The translations under genes and the position numbers were made by a program. Under the pieces are notes generated by a model. That model saw only the letters and a program-made list of their open reading frames with translations, had not been told where the DNA came from and searched no databases. Source: Anaerolineae bacterium (GTDB lineage: Bacteria; Chloroflexota; Anaerolineae; Promineifilales; Promineifilaceae). From it: DNA of 7,513 nucleotides. Location: NCBI GenBank assembly GCA_028284105.1, contig JANQSK010000477.1:1-7513 (forward strand), in the 5' to 3' direction. Of the stretch, positions 1 through 6,901 are shown piece after piece; positions within the stretch are counted from its first letter, which is position 1, and each line of letters starts with the position of its first letter.

Positions 1-703
1 CTGCTGCCTGAATGGCTGTGGGCTTGTTTTCACAGCCAAAGGCTGACAGTGTTGTGACATTAAAATGTCGCTGGAGCGTTTGGCGCGCAGTCCCTTCATC
101 AAATCGCCAGCTTGGAATTGGGGTGATCGTTTTGGCTTGTCCTCCAAAGGTTTGTTCGGTGTCTGGAATAAGTAGTTCTGAAGGGGATAGGCGGGAGAGC
201 TCTTCAACAAGCGCACGACGGCCGTTTATCTGAGTCGTCGCAAATTGGCCTGTGGTGATATCTGCATAGGCAAGGCCGTACACTGAATCGTTAGAAAAAA
301 CGGCCGTGATGTAGTTGTTACGTCCAGCATCCAGCATGCCGGGTTCAATCACCGTTCCTGCAGTAAATACGCGAACCACTTCACGTGGCATTAGGCCATT
401 GACAGGTGTCGTCCCAACCTGCTCACATAAGGCGACTTTGTATCCTTTAGCGATTAGACGGGAGATATAATTCTGTGCTGCATGGTGAGGAACCCCTGCC
501 ATCGGGGTGCGCACATTTTTGCCCTGTGGTCGGCTGGTGAGCACCAAATCAAGCTCTTTTGCTGTGGTGTGGGCATCATCATCAAAGGTTTCATAAAAAT
601 CACCTAGGCGGAAAAAGACAATCGCATCTGGGTGCTTCTCTTTGATATCTAAATATTGTTGCCGACTGGGTGTCACTTTGCTTTTTGAACTGGCTCGCGC
701 CAT
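1..703 (-). CDS. mutS: DNA mismatch repair protein MutS, N-terminal part (3' end outside window)
   Basis: MutS recognises base mismatches and small insertion loops and recruits MutL to start repair in the cytoplasm. The visible 234 codons cover the mismatch-binding domain I and much of the connector domain II. The N-terminus shows the family's GDFYE motif with Phe36 and Glu38, the same numbering as the mismatch-wedging Phe-x-Glu of E. coli MutS. Further family landmarks are the TSRPQGKNVRTPMAGVPHHA stretch near residues 76-95, a KVALCEQV segment, and a REVVRVFTAGTVIEP segment. The ATG at 703 is chosen because AGGAG (710-714) lies 6 bases upstream and the protein then aligns with E. coli MutS without extension. 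The usual family length is about 850-900 residues, so roughly three quarters, including the ATPase, lies beyond the left edge. The reading frame is open throughout the visible part, with no sign of damage. Two ACGGCCGT octamers lie inside (218-225 and 300-307). Confidence 0.97.
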   Translation of the reverse strand, partial: MARASSKSKVTPSRQQYLDIKEKHPDAIVFFRLGDFYETFDDDAHTTAKELDLVLTSRPQGKNVRTPMAGVPHHAAQNYISRLIAKGYKVALCEQVGTTPVNGLMPREVVRVFTAGTVIEPGMLDAGRNNYITAVFSNDSVYGLAYADITTGQFATTQINGRRALVEELSRLSPSELLIPDTEQTFGGQAKTITPIPSWRFDEGTARQTLQRHFNVTTLSAFGCENKPTAIQAA

Positions 704-731
704 ACATTTCTCCTCATCTACGAAGTCCCCA

Positions 732-760
732 ATTCTACCAATTTATCCGCTTGATAAAAA
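732..760 (-). promoter_or_regulatory. Candidate mutS promoter
   Basis: On the minus strand a TAGAAT (-10, 5 of 6 matches to TATAAT) at 732-737 follows a weak TTTTTA (-35, 3 of 6) at 755-760 with a 17-base spacer. It sits between the terminator of the upstream gene and the mutS Shine-Dalgarno site and predicts a leader of about 20 bases. The position fits well, but the -35 match is poor. Confidence 0.35.
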
Positions 761-762
761 GC

Positions 763-795
763 AAAAAGGCCGCTTGAAACCAAGCGACCTTTTTT
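763..795 (-). terminator. Intrinsic terminator after the subtilase gene, possibly bidirectional
   Basis: The arms GGCCGCTTG and CAAGCGACC pair around an AAAC loop with one C-A mismatch. They are flanked by an A-run on the left and a T-run on the right, so each strand reads a stem followed by Ts. It starts about 50 bases beyond the protease stop codon and ends just before the candidate mutS promoter, so it insulates mutS from the protease transcript. No plus-strand gene ends here, so the plus-strand activity has no obvious user. Confidence 0.8.
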
Positions 796-844
796 ATTGA
801 AAAGATAAGAAGCGTGATGAAACGCCCCTTATTCAAACACTAAC

Positions 845-3800
845 CTATGGGCGATCGATGAAGAGACCATCCATATCTTCGGAACCGTAGCTATTGGCTG
901 ATCCATCCCAGAATAGGCTGAATGAGCTACAGCTTGTAGATGCACCGGTCGTGACACCATTACAGTCGAAGATATCTTCATCTTCACCGCTAGCATCAGT
1001 GACTGCGAATGTGCCTCGGGTATTTAGGCTAATTGAACCATTAGCTTCATCAACCCAAGCCGCAGATACATCTTCACCGCTGTTTGTATTGAGTGCGACA
1101 TCAGAGCCATCAAAATAAACAGAGAATGTCCCGCTTGTGGTAGAACCTAATGCTGAAGGTGTAAAGCGCACGAGATCTTCATCAGCTCCAGAAGCACCAG
1201 AAACACTAAAGCTACCCGATGTGCTGATAATCAGATCACCATTGGCAAGAACAGAGATGGCATCAACATCTTCACCATTTGTGGTGAGCCCTACATCAGA
1301 GCCATCGAAATACCATTCATAGGTGCCGGCTGTTGTCGTTCCGGTTGAGGTAGGCACAAAGCGAACGATGTCAGAATCATCAACGCTACCAATATCTGGG
1401 ATCGAGCTTGCACCCACAAAGCTAAGTAGTATTGAACCATCATCTAAGAGATGGAAGGCATCAACATCAAGTGAGCCGTTGCCACCCAATCCCACATCTG
1501 AGCCATCAAAATACATTGCCCAAGTGCCGCTGCCTGTATCGAATGAAATAATGTCTTCATCCGTGTAAGCAACACCACCTGCATTACCACCACTAGTTGA
1601 GCTGACGTAGATGATATCATCCCCACCGGGTTCAGGGGTATCCGTTGGAACGGGCGTGTCCGTGGGAGGTGGGACAGGGGTATCTGTCGGTGGAATAGGC
1701 GTATCCGTTGGGACAGGGGTATCCGTTGGAACAGGCGTATCCGTCGGTGGAACGGGTGTATCGGTTGGTGGAGGAACGGGTGTATCCGTTGGTGGGACAG
1801 GGGTGTCTGTTGGCGGAGGAACAGGTGTATCTGTTGGAACGGGTGTATCCGTTGGGACAGGTGTATCTGTCGGTGCAGGACCACCTTCTGTACAGATTTC
1901 AATGCTCCAGCTGTTTAATGTTCCTTCATCACCTTGTGTGTAGGCATCGTCTACAGTCAAGGTCCACGTGCCATCCGCGCTTAGGCCGTTAAAGCCGGAA
2001 AGCGGATTGTTTGGTGAGAAGGTGCCACCAATGGCAGGTGGTGAACCCGCACATTCATTTTCCACCGGTGCAGCAGCTGCATCATCAAGCGTCGCTGAGA
2101 TGTCATCAGTGCTACAGCCCCATGTACTTGCGGGCACACCTGGACGATCAATGATTGTCACACTTGTGGATGCACCGCTAACGGTGAAGCTCAAATCACC
2201 AGGCCATGCATGTGGCATATCAATGGTGATATTGACATCAGAAATAGTGCCGCTTGTGCCACTCACTGAAATGTCAGACGAGATTGAAGCCGTACCATTT
2301 GGCAAGCCCAATGGGGTGTCTGAACTGTTGTAGGTGGTACAAACTGGGCCAACTGGGGTGTTTGTTGGTGTTGGTGATGGGCCAGGTGTATCTGTTGGTG
2401 GTGGAATTGGAGTGTCCGTTGGTGGTGGTGGTGGCCCAAAGGTTCCGTTTACAACGAGTGCAAAGGGTTGTGGACCTTGAGGCACATTGGCACCAGAAAC
2501 AGTGACTGTCCATGTACCAGCAGCAGCTGATTGAACATACACATTTTCAACGTTGTTGATACCGTCTGCGCTACCGCCAGTTGTTGACCAACCATTTGAG
2601 AAGACGTTCCCATTATAAACAGGAGAACCACCTGGTCCGGTTACAACAAGATTGAGGTTGTTAACCAGATTGGTAGAGGCAGATTCTGTTGATGGGTAGT
2701 CAGACCAAACCAACGTGATGCGCAGTGGATCCCCACTTGATGCTACATCATAGTTGTATTGCAAACTGCCGCTAGTACTCAAGCCAGTTGCTTCATCAAC
2801 CCATTCTTGAGAGCCATCTGTCGCTTCTGCTAAGTCGATGATACCCCATCCTTCATGAACGTTTGGAATTGGGAAGTCATTGTCATTGGCGCCGTCATTG
2901 TTCTCGTCAAGGAGATCGTCTGCGGTGTTAATGAGGGTTGCTTTTGTGAGTGCTGCGCTAGCGTCATGGCTGTGATTTTTATTGTAGAAGTCACGCACGA
3001 CTGCAGCACCACCAGCAGTGATTGGGTTAGACATTGATGTCCCACCACTATATTTATAATCATCGCTGTATGGGTGTCCCCAACCATCATATTGCCAATT
3101 GCCATCTTGCGGGTTGGCGCTTGGATCATATCCTTGTTGATAAAGCTCGGAATATCCAGAAAGAACCCATGTACCTGGCGCAACGACGTCTGGCTTGATA
3201 CGGCCGTCATCTGTTGGACCACGACTAGAGAATGCTGCCATTTGGTTGGCATTCCCTGCTGATGGGTCATTTGCTAATGGCGCAGCTGGGAAGTCAGTTG
3301 GCCATGCAGAGCTATAAGTAAAGATGTCGTTTTGACCACCTTGGCTGGCACAGTCGTTGTAACTCAAGCTGGTGTCACAATCCCAATTGCCTTGGCGATC
3401 ATTTTCACTTGCACCAACCGTTAAGACATTCTTGGCGGTTGCTGGTGAGCCAATAGAGTCGTTGTCAACGACACCGTTGCTATTGGCATCAGTCCCTGAG
3501 TTACCAGCAGAGAACGTAATGAGCATGTCTGGATTGTTCCAAACAAAGGTGTCCGTTTCTGCACTGTTGGCAGTGTAAGCCCCAACATCGGCTGGACTAC
3601 CCCATGAGTTGGAGTGAATGCGGGCACCCGCATTGTAAGCAGGTTGATAGAGATCATTGAGATCATCGGGAATACCGATGAGGTAGTAATCATCAGGATT
3701 TTGGAATGCACAAACACCAATCATATCTGCGTAATCTTCAACAGATTGGAAGACTAAGCTAGCTGCAGGTGCGGTGCCTTTACCAACGCCCGTTGCATCA

Positions 3801-4684
3801 CCGTCACTCAAAACAGAGAGTGCCGTGTGTGTACCGTGCCCACTTGAGGGATCTGCCGCACCATCATTGATGGCGTTATAACAATTAGCTGCGCTTGATG
3901 CAGGGAAGTCTTGAATGGCTGTAATACGGCTAGGTGGTACGTCGGGATGTGCAGTTGAGGCTACACCGGTACCAAAACCAGTATCGGCAACTGCTACGAT
4001 TTGGGTAGACCCATCATAACCAACGCCATTGGCGATATTTGCGCCAGTGATGACGCCAGCACCAAACTCATTGTGTTTTTCAAAGAAGGTGAAGTTTTCA
4101 ATCCAAGCGACTTCACTGATACGAGTCAATTGGTCGATCTGTGATGAATTGGCTTGAATGAGATAGCTTCGGTCATCATTATTAACAATCGTAACGCCGG
4201 TGTTTCGAATGAGACGTGCCATCCGATTTGGTGCTAGATCCGCTTCGACGATCAGGCGATAAAGCTGTGTGCCTTCACGCAGTAGATTGGGGCTAACTCG
4301 ATATTCTGGTTTAAAGTCTCCAACCCAGACGACATGGTCTAGCTTAGAAACGGCCGTTGCTTGTTCAGCGGTCATGCGGACTTTGAATGCAAAGTCAGGA
4401 ATGTAACCGCGAATGCTACCTCCACGGGCTGTGATGCTTTCTTTCCAAGCATCGGTGACGGGGCCATTAAACTGAACGATATAAAAACGAGGGCCGCTCG
4501 CTTCCAAGGTTTCCGCCGCACTGGTTTGTGCAAGTGGCGCATCCAAGCTGGGTGTAAACGTGCCAGCTTGAAGGCGAATGGGGTGGGTTTGTCGTTGTGG
4601 GTTAGAGCTGGTTTGGCTCGTTACAGAACCAACTGCCGCTAACATGAGCAAAAAGATGATGCTAAATACGACTACTTTTCGCAT
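845..4684 (-). CDS. Secreted multidomain subtilisin-like serine protease (S8) with P-domain and C-terminal repeat domain
   Basis: Predicted extracellular or surface-attached endopeptidase of 1279 residues. The start at 4684 is preferred over an ATG 16 codons upstream: GGAGAGG stands 7 bases before it, and the protein then opens with a typical signal peptide (MRKVV, then a hydrophobic core, to about residue 24). Residues 67-204 look like two tandem pro-domain units. The S8 catalytic domain (about 205-620) has Asp234 in ADTG, His283 in GHGTH, oxyanion Asn395 in SAGNSG and Ser550 in SGGTSMS, so all catalytic residues are present. A beta-sandwich follows (about 635-750), as in KP-43-type subtilases. 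Then come a short TDTP linker (751-780), a P-domain (781-934; PHAWPGDL and GTWTLTVDD motifs, four Cys), a long TDTP linker (936-1020) and a four-unit repeat domain (1024-1279). No LPXTG motif or C-terminal membrane helix is present. The in vivo substrate is unknown; degradation of external protein is the default inference. Confidence 0.93.
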   Translation of the reverse strand: MRKVVVFSIIFLLMLAAVGSVTSQTSSNPQRQTHPIRLQAGTFTPSLDAPLAQTSAAETLEASGPRFYIVQFNGPVTDAWKESITARGGSIRGYIPDFAFKVRMTAEQATAVSKLDHVVWVGDFKPEYRVSPNLLREGTQLYRLIVEADLAPNRMARLIRNTGVTIVNNDDRSYLIQANSSQIDQLTRISEVAWIENFTFFEKHNEFGAGVITGANIANGVGYDGSTQIVAVADTGFGTGVASTAHPDVPPSRITAIQDFPASSAANCYNAINDGAADPSSGHGTHTALSVLSDGDATGVGKGTAPAASLVFQSVEDYADMIGVCAFQNPDDYYLIGIPDDLNDLYQPAYNAGARIHSNSWGSPADVGAYTANSAETDTFVWNNPDMLITFSAGNSGTDANSNGVVDNDSIGSPATAKNVLTVGASENDRQGNWDCDTSLSYNDCASQGGQNDIFTYSSAWPTDFPAAPLANDPSAGNANQMAAFSSRGPTDDGRIKPDVVAPGTWVLSGYSELYQQGYDPSANPQDGNWQYDGWGHPYSDDYKYSGGTSMSNPITAGGAAVVRDFYNKNHSHDASAALTKATLINTADDLLDENNDGANDNDFPIPNVHEGWGIIDLAEATDGSQEWVDEATGLSTSGSLQYNYDVASSGDPLRITLVWSDYPSTESASTNLVNNLNLVVTGPGGSPVYNGNVFSNGWSTTGGSADGINNVENVYVQSAAAGTWTVTVSGANVPQGPQPFALVVNGTFGPPPPPTDTPIPPPTDTPGPSPTPTNTPVGPVCTTYNSSDTPLGLPNGTASISSDISVSGTSGTISDVNITIDMPHAWPGDLSFTVSGASTSVTIIDRPGVPASTWGCSTDDISATLDDAAAAPVENECAGSPPAIGGTFSPNNPLSGFNGLSADGTWTLTVDDAYTQGDEGTLNSWSIEICTEGGPAPTDTPVPTDTPVPTDTPVPPPTDTPVPPTDTPVPPPTDTPVPPTDTPVPTDTPVPTDTPIPPTDTPVPPPTDTPVPTDTPEPGGDDIIYVSSTSGGNAGGVAYTDEDIISFDTGSGTWAMYFDGSDVGLGGNGSLDVDAFHLLDDGSILLSFVGASSIPDIGSVDDSDIVRFVPTSTGTTTAGTYEWYFDGSDVGLTTNGEDVDAISVLANGDLIISTSGSFSVSGASGADEDLVRFTPSALGSTTSGTFSVYFDGSDVALNTNSGEDVSAAWVDEANGSISLNTRGTFAVTDASGEDEDIFDCNGVTTGASTSCSSFSLFWDGSANSYGSEDMDGLFIDRP
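848..1615 (-). repeat. Four-unit C-terminal repeat domain of the protease (YFDGSDVGL repeats)
   Basis: This part encodes protease residues 1024-1279. Units begin at acidic DED/DSD motifs at residues 1042, 1103, 1168 and 1235. Each carries an aromatic-Asp-Gly-Ser core: YFDGSDVGL at 1058, YFDGSDVGL at 1125, YFDGSDVAL at 1190 and a diverged FWDGSANSY at 1258. A following (E)DVDA or EDMDG segment and a hydrophobic strand such as GDLIIST complete a unit of about 61-67 residues. The last unit stops after EDMDG and lacks the final strand. The segment before unit 1 (IIYVSSTSGGNAGG) resembles that missing strand. The last unit has two Cys (1241, 1252) that could form a disulfide. I do not recognise a named domain. 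Similar DGSDVGL repeats are, to my knowledge, seen in other surface proteins of this phylum. Confidence 0.8.
1628..1880 (-). repeat. TDTP linker with 12 repeats
   Basis: Encodes protease residues about 936-1018: twelve TDTP units separated by VP, VPP, VPPP or IPP. The DNA is a degenerate minisatellite (GTATCCGTTGG-like units on the plus strand) with many synonymous differences between units. This suggests it is old or kept for its protein sequence rather than a fresh expansion. The linker is probably extended and may be O-glycosylated on Thr, separating the P-domain from the repeat domain. Spurious Gly/Val-rich frames on the plus strand are its mirror image. Confidence 0.9.
2345..2434 (-). 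repeat. Short proline-rich TDTP/TNTP linker
   Basis: Encodes protease residues 751-780: a run of five prolines, two TDTP units and one TNTP unit. It joins the beta-sandwich that follows the catalytic domain to the P-domain. Confidence 0.85.
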
Positions 4685-4798
4685 AAACTGTCCTCTCCAA
4701 TAGTGATCAATAAACGGTAAGAAATGGAACACAAGCTAAAATTTAAGTGCTAACTCAATTTGGGGTTATTGCTTGCTTCCTTCTCGGTAACGCTGAGC

Positions 4799-4826
4799 AT
4801 GATATAGCGATCATTTTCTAGTTCAA
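4799..4826 (-). promoter_or_regulatory. Candidate promoter of the subtilase gene
   Basis: On the minus strand TTGAAC (-35, 4 of 6) at 4821-4826 and TATCAT (-10, 5 of 6) at 4799-4804 are spaced by 16 bases. It lies in the 246-base gap upstream of the gene and predicts a leader of roughly 110 bases before the ATG at 4684. No operator-like repeat was seen next to it. Confidence 0.3.
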
Positions 4827-4930
4827 TTGAATAAAACCTTCCTTTGGCGATAAAACGCCTACAATCAATTCCTTCCAATATTTTGTTTCACATCTGTTGG
4901 ATATTTCCCGAGACGAGCATTTGTTGGCAG

Positions 4931-5461
4931 CTATGAGTTAGTAGCTACTGTCTGGGTTTTAATCCAAGCATTAAGTGCTTTTTTGTGCCGTGCTTCAAGT
5001 TTGGTTAACGGCCGTGTTGATTTCATGCGCTGGTGGGCTTCATCATAGGTGAGCCCCTCTTCGCGCATGTAATAGGCTGCCATGGGCGTTGCCGAACGAC
5101 CACGCCCCTTGGCACAGTGAATAAGCACGTTTCTGCCTTGTTCAATTTGTGATTTGATCCAATCAACACCATCCGTCAATGTTTCTGGGGATGGCACCGT
5201 CACATCTAAAACTTTAAATTGAATATGGTTAATGTTGTTTTTGGAATAAAAGTCGAGGTCATCCGTGCGTTCAGCGCGAATGTTTACAACAGCATTGATG
5301 TTGTTTTCAAGTAGAAATTGATAATCTCTGGCATAGGTAGGTGCACCACCAAGCCATAACTGTGGGGAGATAAGATCGAACCAACGATGTTTTTGGATCG
5401 TCTCGTAGAGGTATCTGATGAGAGGATAAAGCTTATCGAATAACCAATGGACTGGGTTCAT
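4931..5461 (-). CDS. Dual-specificity/PTPMT1-like phosphatase
   Basis: Cysteine-based phosphatase of 176 residues, predicted to hydrolyse phosphomonoesters through a phosphocysteine intermediate. The signature HCAKGRGRS (HCx5RS) places nucleophile Cys116, phosphate-binding Arg122 and Ser123. Asp86 in the KVLDVTVPSP segment, 30 residues upstream, is well placed as general acid. WLGGAP at 36-41 is the usual opening of the catalytic domain. The GRGRS loop resembles that of PTPMT1, a phosphatidylglycerophosphate phosphatase, so a lipid phosphate substrate is possible, but a protein or RNA 5'-phosphate substrate is not excluded. Residues 1-30 form a hydrophobic/aromatic helix-like extension that could lie on the membrane. 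The ATG at 5461 is the only reasonable start, since no in-frame ATG, GTG or TTG precedes it within the readable upstream frame, yet no Shine-Dalgarno site is visible. No clear terminator follows. It may be cotranscribed with the DedA-like gene 140 bases upstream, though it has its own promoter candidate. Confidence 0.88.
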   Translation of the reverse strand: MNPVHWLFDKLYPLIRYLYETIQKHRWFDLISPQLWLGGAPTYARDYQFLLENNINAVVNIRAERTDDLDFYSKNNINHIQFKVLDVTVPSPETLTDGVDWIKSQIEQGRNVLIHCAKGRGRSATPMAAYYMREEGLTYDEAHQRMKSTRPLTKLEARHKKALNAWIKTQTVATNS

Positions 5462-5550
5462 AGAAAATGGTGTATCGTATGGTTTTATCGGTAACCTTAT
5501 TGGATTGCTACTGCAATAGTAAAGTTCTTGTTCCTTAAACCTTGGAGCGT

Positions 5551-5579
5551 ATTATGAGGGAAAAATGAGGAATTGTCGA
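5551..5579 (-). promoter_or_regulatory. Candidate promoter of the phosphatase gene
   Basis: On the minus strand TCGACA (-35, 5 of 6) at 5574-5579 and CATAAT (-10, 5 of 6) at 5551-5556 are separated by exactly 17 bases. It is the best sigma-70-like match in the window. It lies between the DedA-like gene and the phosphatase and predicts a leader of about 80 bases. Confidence 0.5.
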
Positions 5580-5601
5580 GAAAAGCACAATCTGCTAAAA
5601 G

Positions 5602-6060
5602 TTATGTAAACCAATTGGTGATTTGTTCGGCGAATCCCAACAGGACAACATAGCGAATGCCCTTGCCAATGATGACCCAAAAGGTAAATGTCCAGATGTT
5701 CATTTTGAACGCACCTGCGACGGCCGTTAATGGGTCACCTAGAAAGGGTACCCATGAGAAAAAGAGCGCCACTGGCCCCCATCGCTGATAAAAATTTGAA
5801 GCACGTGTCCATTGCTCTGGCTTAATTTCAAACCAGCGACCAATGGCAATATCTGATCCTTTTAAACCAATGTAATAATTGGTAAGTGCCCCCGCATAGT
5901 TCCCTAAGGTGGCAATAATGCCGACCCACCAAATGTTGTAGCCAAGCGGCGGCATCGCAAGCACAAATATCTCAGAAGAGAGTGGAATAATGGAGGCGGC
6001 TAAAAAGCTAATAAGGAATAGCCCTAAGTAGCCAAGCTGAAATAAAAAGTCGAGTATCAT
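5602..6060 (-). CDS. yqaA: YqaA-type DedA-family (VTT domain) membrane protein
   Basis: Small polytopic inner-membrane protein of 152 residues. Family features are SFLAASIIPLSSE at 18-30 with the conserved Pro and Glu, LGNYAGALTNYYIG at 52-65, SWVPFLGDPLTAVAG at 102-116 with the re-entrant-loop-like Pro and Gly-Asp-Pro, and GKGIRYVVL at 132-140. Hydrophobic segments lie at about 8-27, 42-63, 95-117 and 122-145. DedA/VTT relatives are linked to lipid flipping (undecaprenyl phosphate, phosphatidylethanolamine) and membrane homeostasis. The exact role of YqaA itself is not established, so transport of a lipid is inference. The length is close to that of E. coli YqaA. There is no convincing Shine-Dalgarno site, and a promoter candidate ends only 8 bases before the ATG, so translation may be leaderless. 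It carries one ACGGCCGT octamer (5720-5727). Confidence 0.88.
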   Translation of the reverse strand: MILDFLFQLGYLGLFLISFLAASIIPLSSEIFVLAMPPLGYNIWWVGIIATLGNYAGALTNYYIGLKGSDIAIGRWFEIKPEQWTRASNFYQRWGPVALFFSWVPFLGDPLTAVAGAFKMNIWTFTFWVIIGKGIRYVVLLGFAEQITNWFT

Positions 6061-6068
6061 TCTCGACC

Positions 6069-6096
6069 ATTTTATCGTAAGATAAATGAATGTGAA
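6069..6096 (-). promoter_or_regulatory. Candidate promoter of the yqaA-like gene, placed for a leaderless mRNA
   Basis: On the minus strand TTCACA (-35, 5 of 6) at 6091-6096 and TAAAAT (-10, 5 of 6) at 6069-6074 are spaced by 16 bases. The -10 box ends 8 bases before the ATG at 6060, so transcription would start at or within 1-2 bases of the start codon. Confidence 0.4.
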
Positions 6097-6161
6097 GGTT
6101 ATTTGCTGCCAATTAATTGAAACTCATCGCTACATTCATCGTACTGTCATTAGTTATTAAG

Positions 6162-6205
6162 GAACGGATTATTATTCATAATTATTTCAAATGATTTTTC
6201 CGTTC
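6162..6205. promoter_or_regulatory. Inverted repeat in the divergent intergenic region
   Basis: GAACGGA at 6162-6168 and TCCGTTC at 6199-6205 form a perfect 7-base inverted repeat around a very AT-rich 30-base centre. That centre itself contains ATTAT-TC-ATAAT (6171-6182). It could be a protein-binding site between the two divergent genes. The arms are short, so chance is possible. Confidence 0.25.
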
Positions 6206-6239
6206 ATCTAATTTATTTTTATTTTTGGAGGTTATTGTT

Positions 6240-6878
6240 ATGAGTCAAGACCCAATGGATCAAGATTTTGGGGCACCAGAAAAACCAGCAAAACAAGGCA
6301 TGAGCCAAACCACGAAGATTGTTCTTGGTGTGGTTGGGGTTTTATTGCTCTTATGTTGTGGTATTACCATCGTAGGTGGGTTTATTTTTGCCCGTTCTGC
6401 ATCTCAATTTGCTGAAAGTGTCGATGATCCTGTATCTGCAAGAGAAACTGCATCAGAAATTGTTGATTACACATTGCCCTCAGGCTTTCAAGAAGAAGGC
6501 ACCATGAGCATTATTGGTATCGATATGGTGTTTATCCCGAATACGTCATCAAGCTCTATCATTATGCTGATGTCCTTCCCACAAATGTTTGCAGGCAATG
6601 AAGAACAGATGCAAACGCAAATGGAAGAATCCATTAGTGAGAATTTTGGTGGTGAAGATATTAGCTTTACCTTTGTCGGCTCACGCGACATTGTCATTAA
6701 TGATGATAATGTGACGGTTAATATCTTTGAAGGGACAGACAATAGCGGTGTTTCTTTCCGTCAAGCCATGGCTGTCTTCGAAAGCGATTCAGGAAAACCA
6801 TCGATGTTTATGGTGATGGCGCCACAATCACAGTGGGATTCATCTGATTTGGATGGATTTATTGATTCGCTAAATTAG
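6240..6878 (+). CDS. Hypothetical protein with one N-terminal membrane helix
   Basis: I do not recognise a characterised family in this 212-residue protein. Residues 1-26 are polar and rich in Pro, Asp and Lys. Residues 27-50 form one strongly hydrophobic helix containing a Cys-Cys pair (39-40). Residues 51-212 are acidic and probably folded outside the membrane. The segment ARETASEIVDYTLPSGFQEE (67-86) is followed by alternating hydrophobic strands (IDMVFIP, SIIMLMSFP, TVNIFEG, RQAMAVF, MFMVMAP), which suggests one alpha/beta or all-beta domain. A lipoprotein is unlikely because the Cys lie inside the helix rather than after a short signal sequence with positive charges. The ATG at 6240 has GGAGG (6227-6231) 8 bases upstream. 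A longer TTG start at 6225 would overlap that site and is rejected. The gene ends 23 bases before a strong terminator and appears to be monocistronic. Confidence 0.8.
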   Translation: MSQDPMDQDFGAPEKPAKQGMSQTTKIVLGVVGVLLLLCCGITIVGGFIFARSASQFAESVDDPVSARETASEIVDYTLPSGFQEEGTMSIIGIDMVFIPNTSSSSIIMLMSFPQMFAGNEEQMQTQMEESISENFGGEDISFTFVGSRDIVINDDNVTVNIFEGTDNSGVSFRQAMAVFESDSGKPSMFMVMAPQSQWDSSDLDGFIDSLN

Positions 6879-6901
6879 TTTAATTTGTTGTTTGAATTTT
6901 T

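Noticed and set aside
1611..1943. Plus-strand open frame of 110 codons rich in Gly, Val and Ser (TGVSVG repeats)
   Set aside because: It is the mirror image of the TDTP linker of the minus-strand protease. The low-complexity repeat explains the open frame.
4685..4732. 16-codon N-terminal extension of the protease from an upstream ATG
   Set aside because: The start at 4684 has a strong GGAGAGG site and opens directly with a signal peptide. The extension would cover the ribosome binding site and bury the signal peptide.
4842..4861. Small GGCG/CGCC hairpin downstream of the phosphatase
   Set aside because: The stem is only about 4-5 base pairs and no T-run follows on the minus strand, so it is not a credible terminator.
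5580..5601. AGCA/TGCT hairpin followed by TTTT after the yqaA-like stop codon (minus strand)
   Set aside because: A 4-base-pair AT-rich stem is too weak to call a terminator.
6008..6070. 20-codon open frame on the minus strand starting at 6070 and overlapping the yqaA-like start
   Set aside because: It is short, has no ribosome binding site and would be explained by chance. The yqaA-like frame has clear family motifs.
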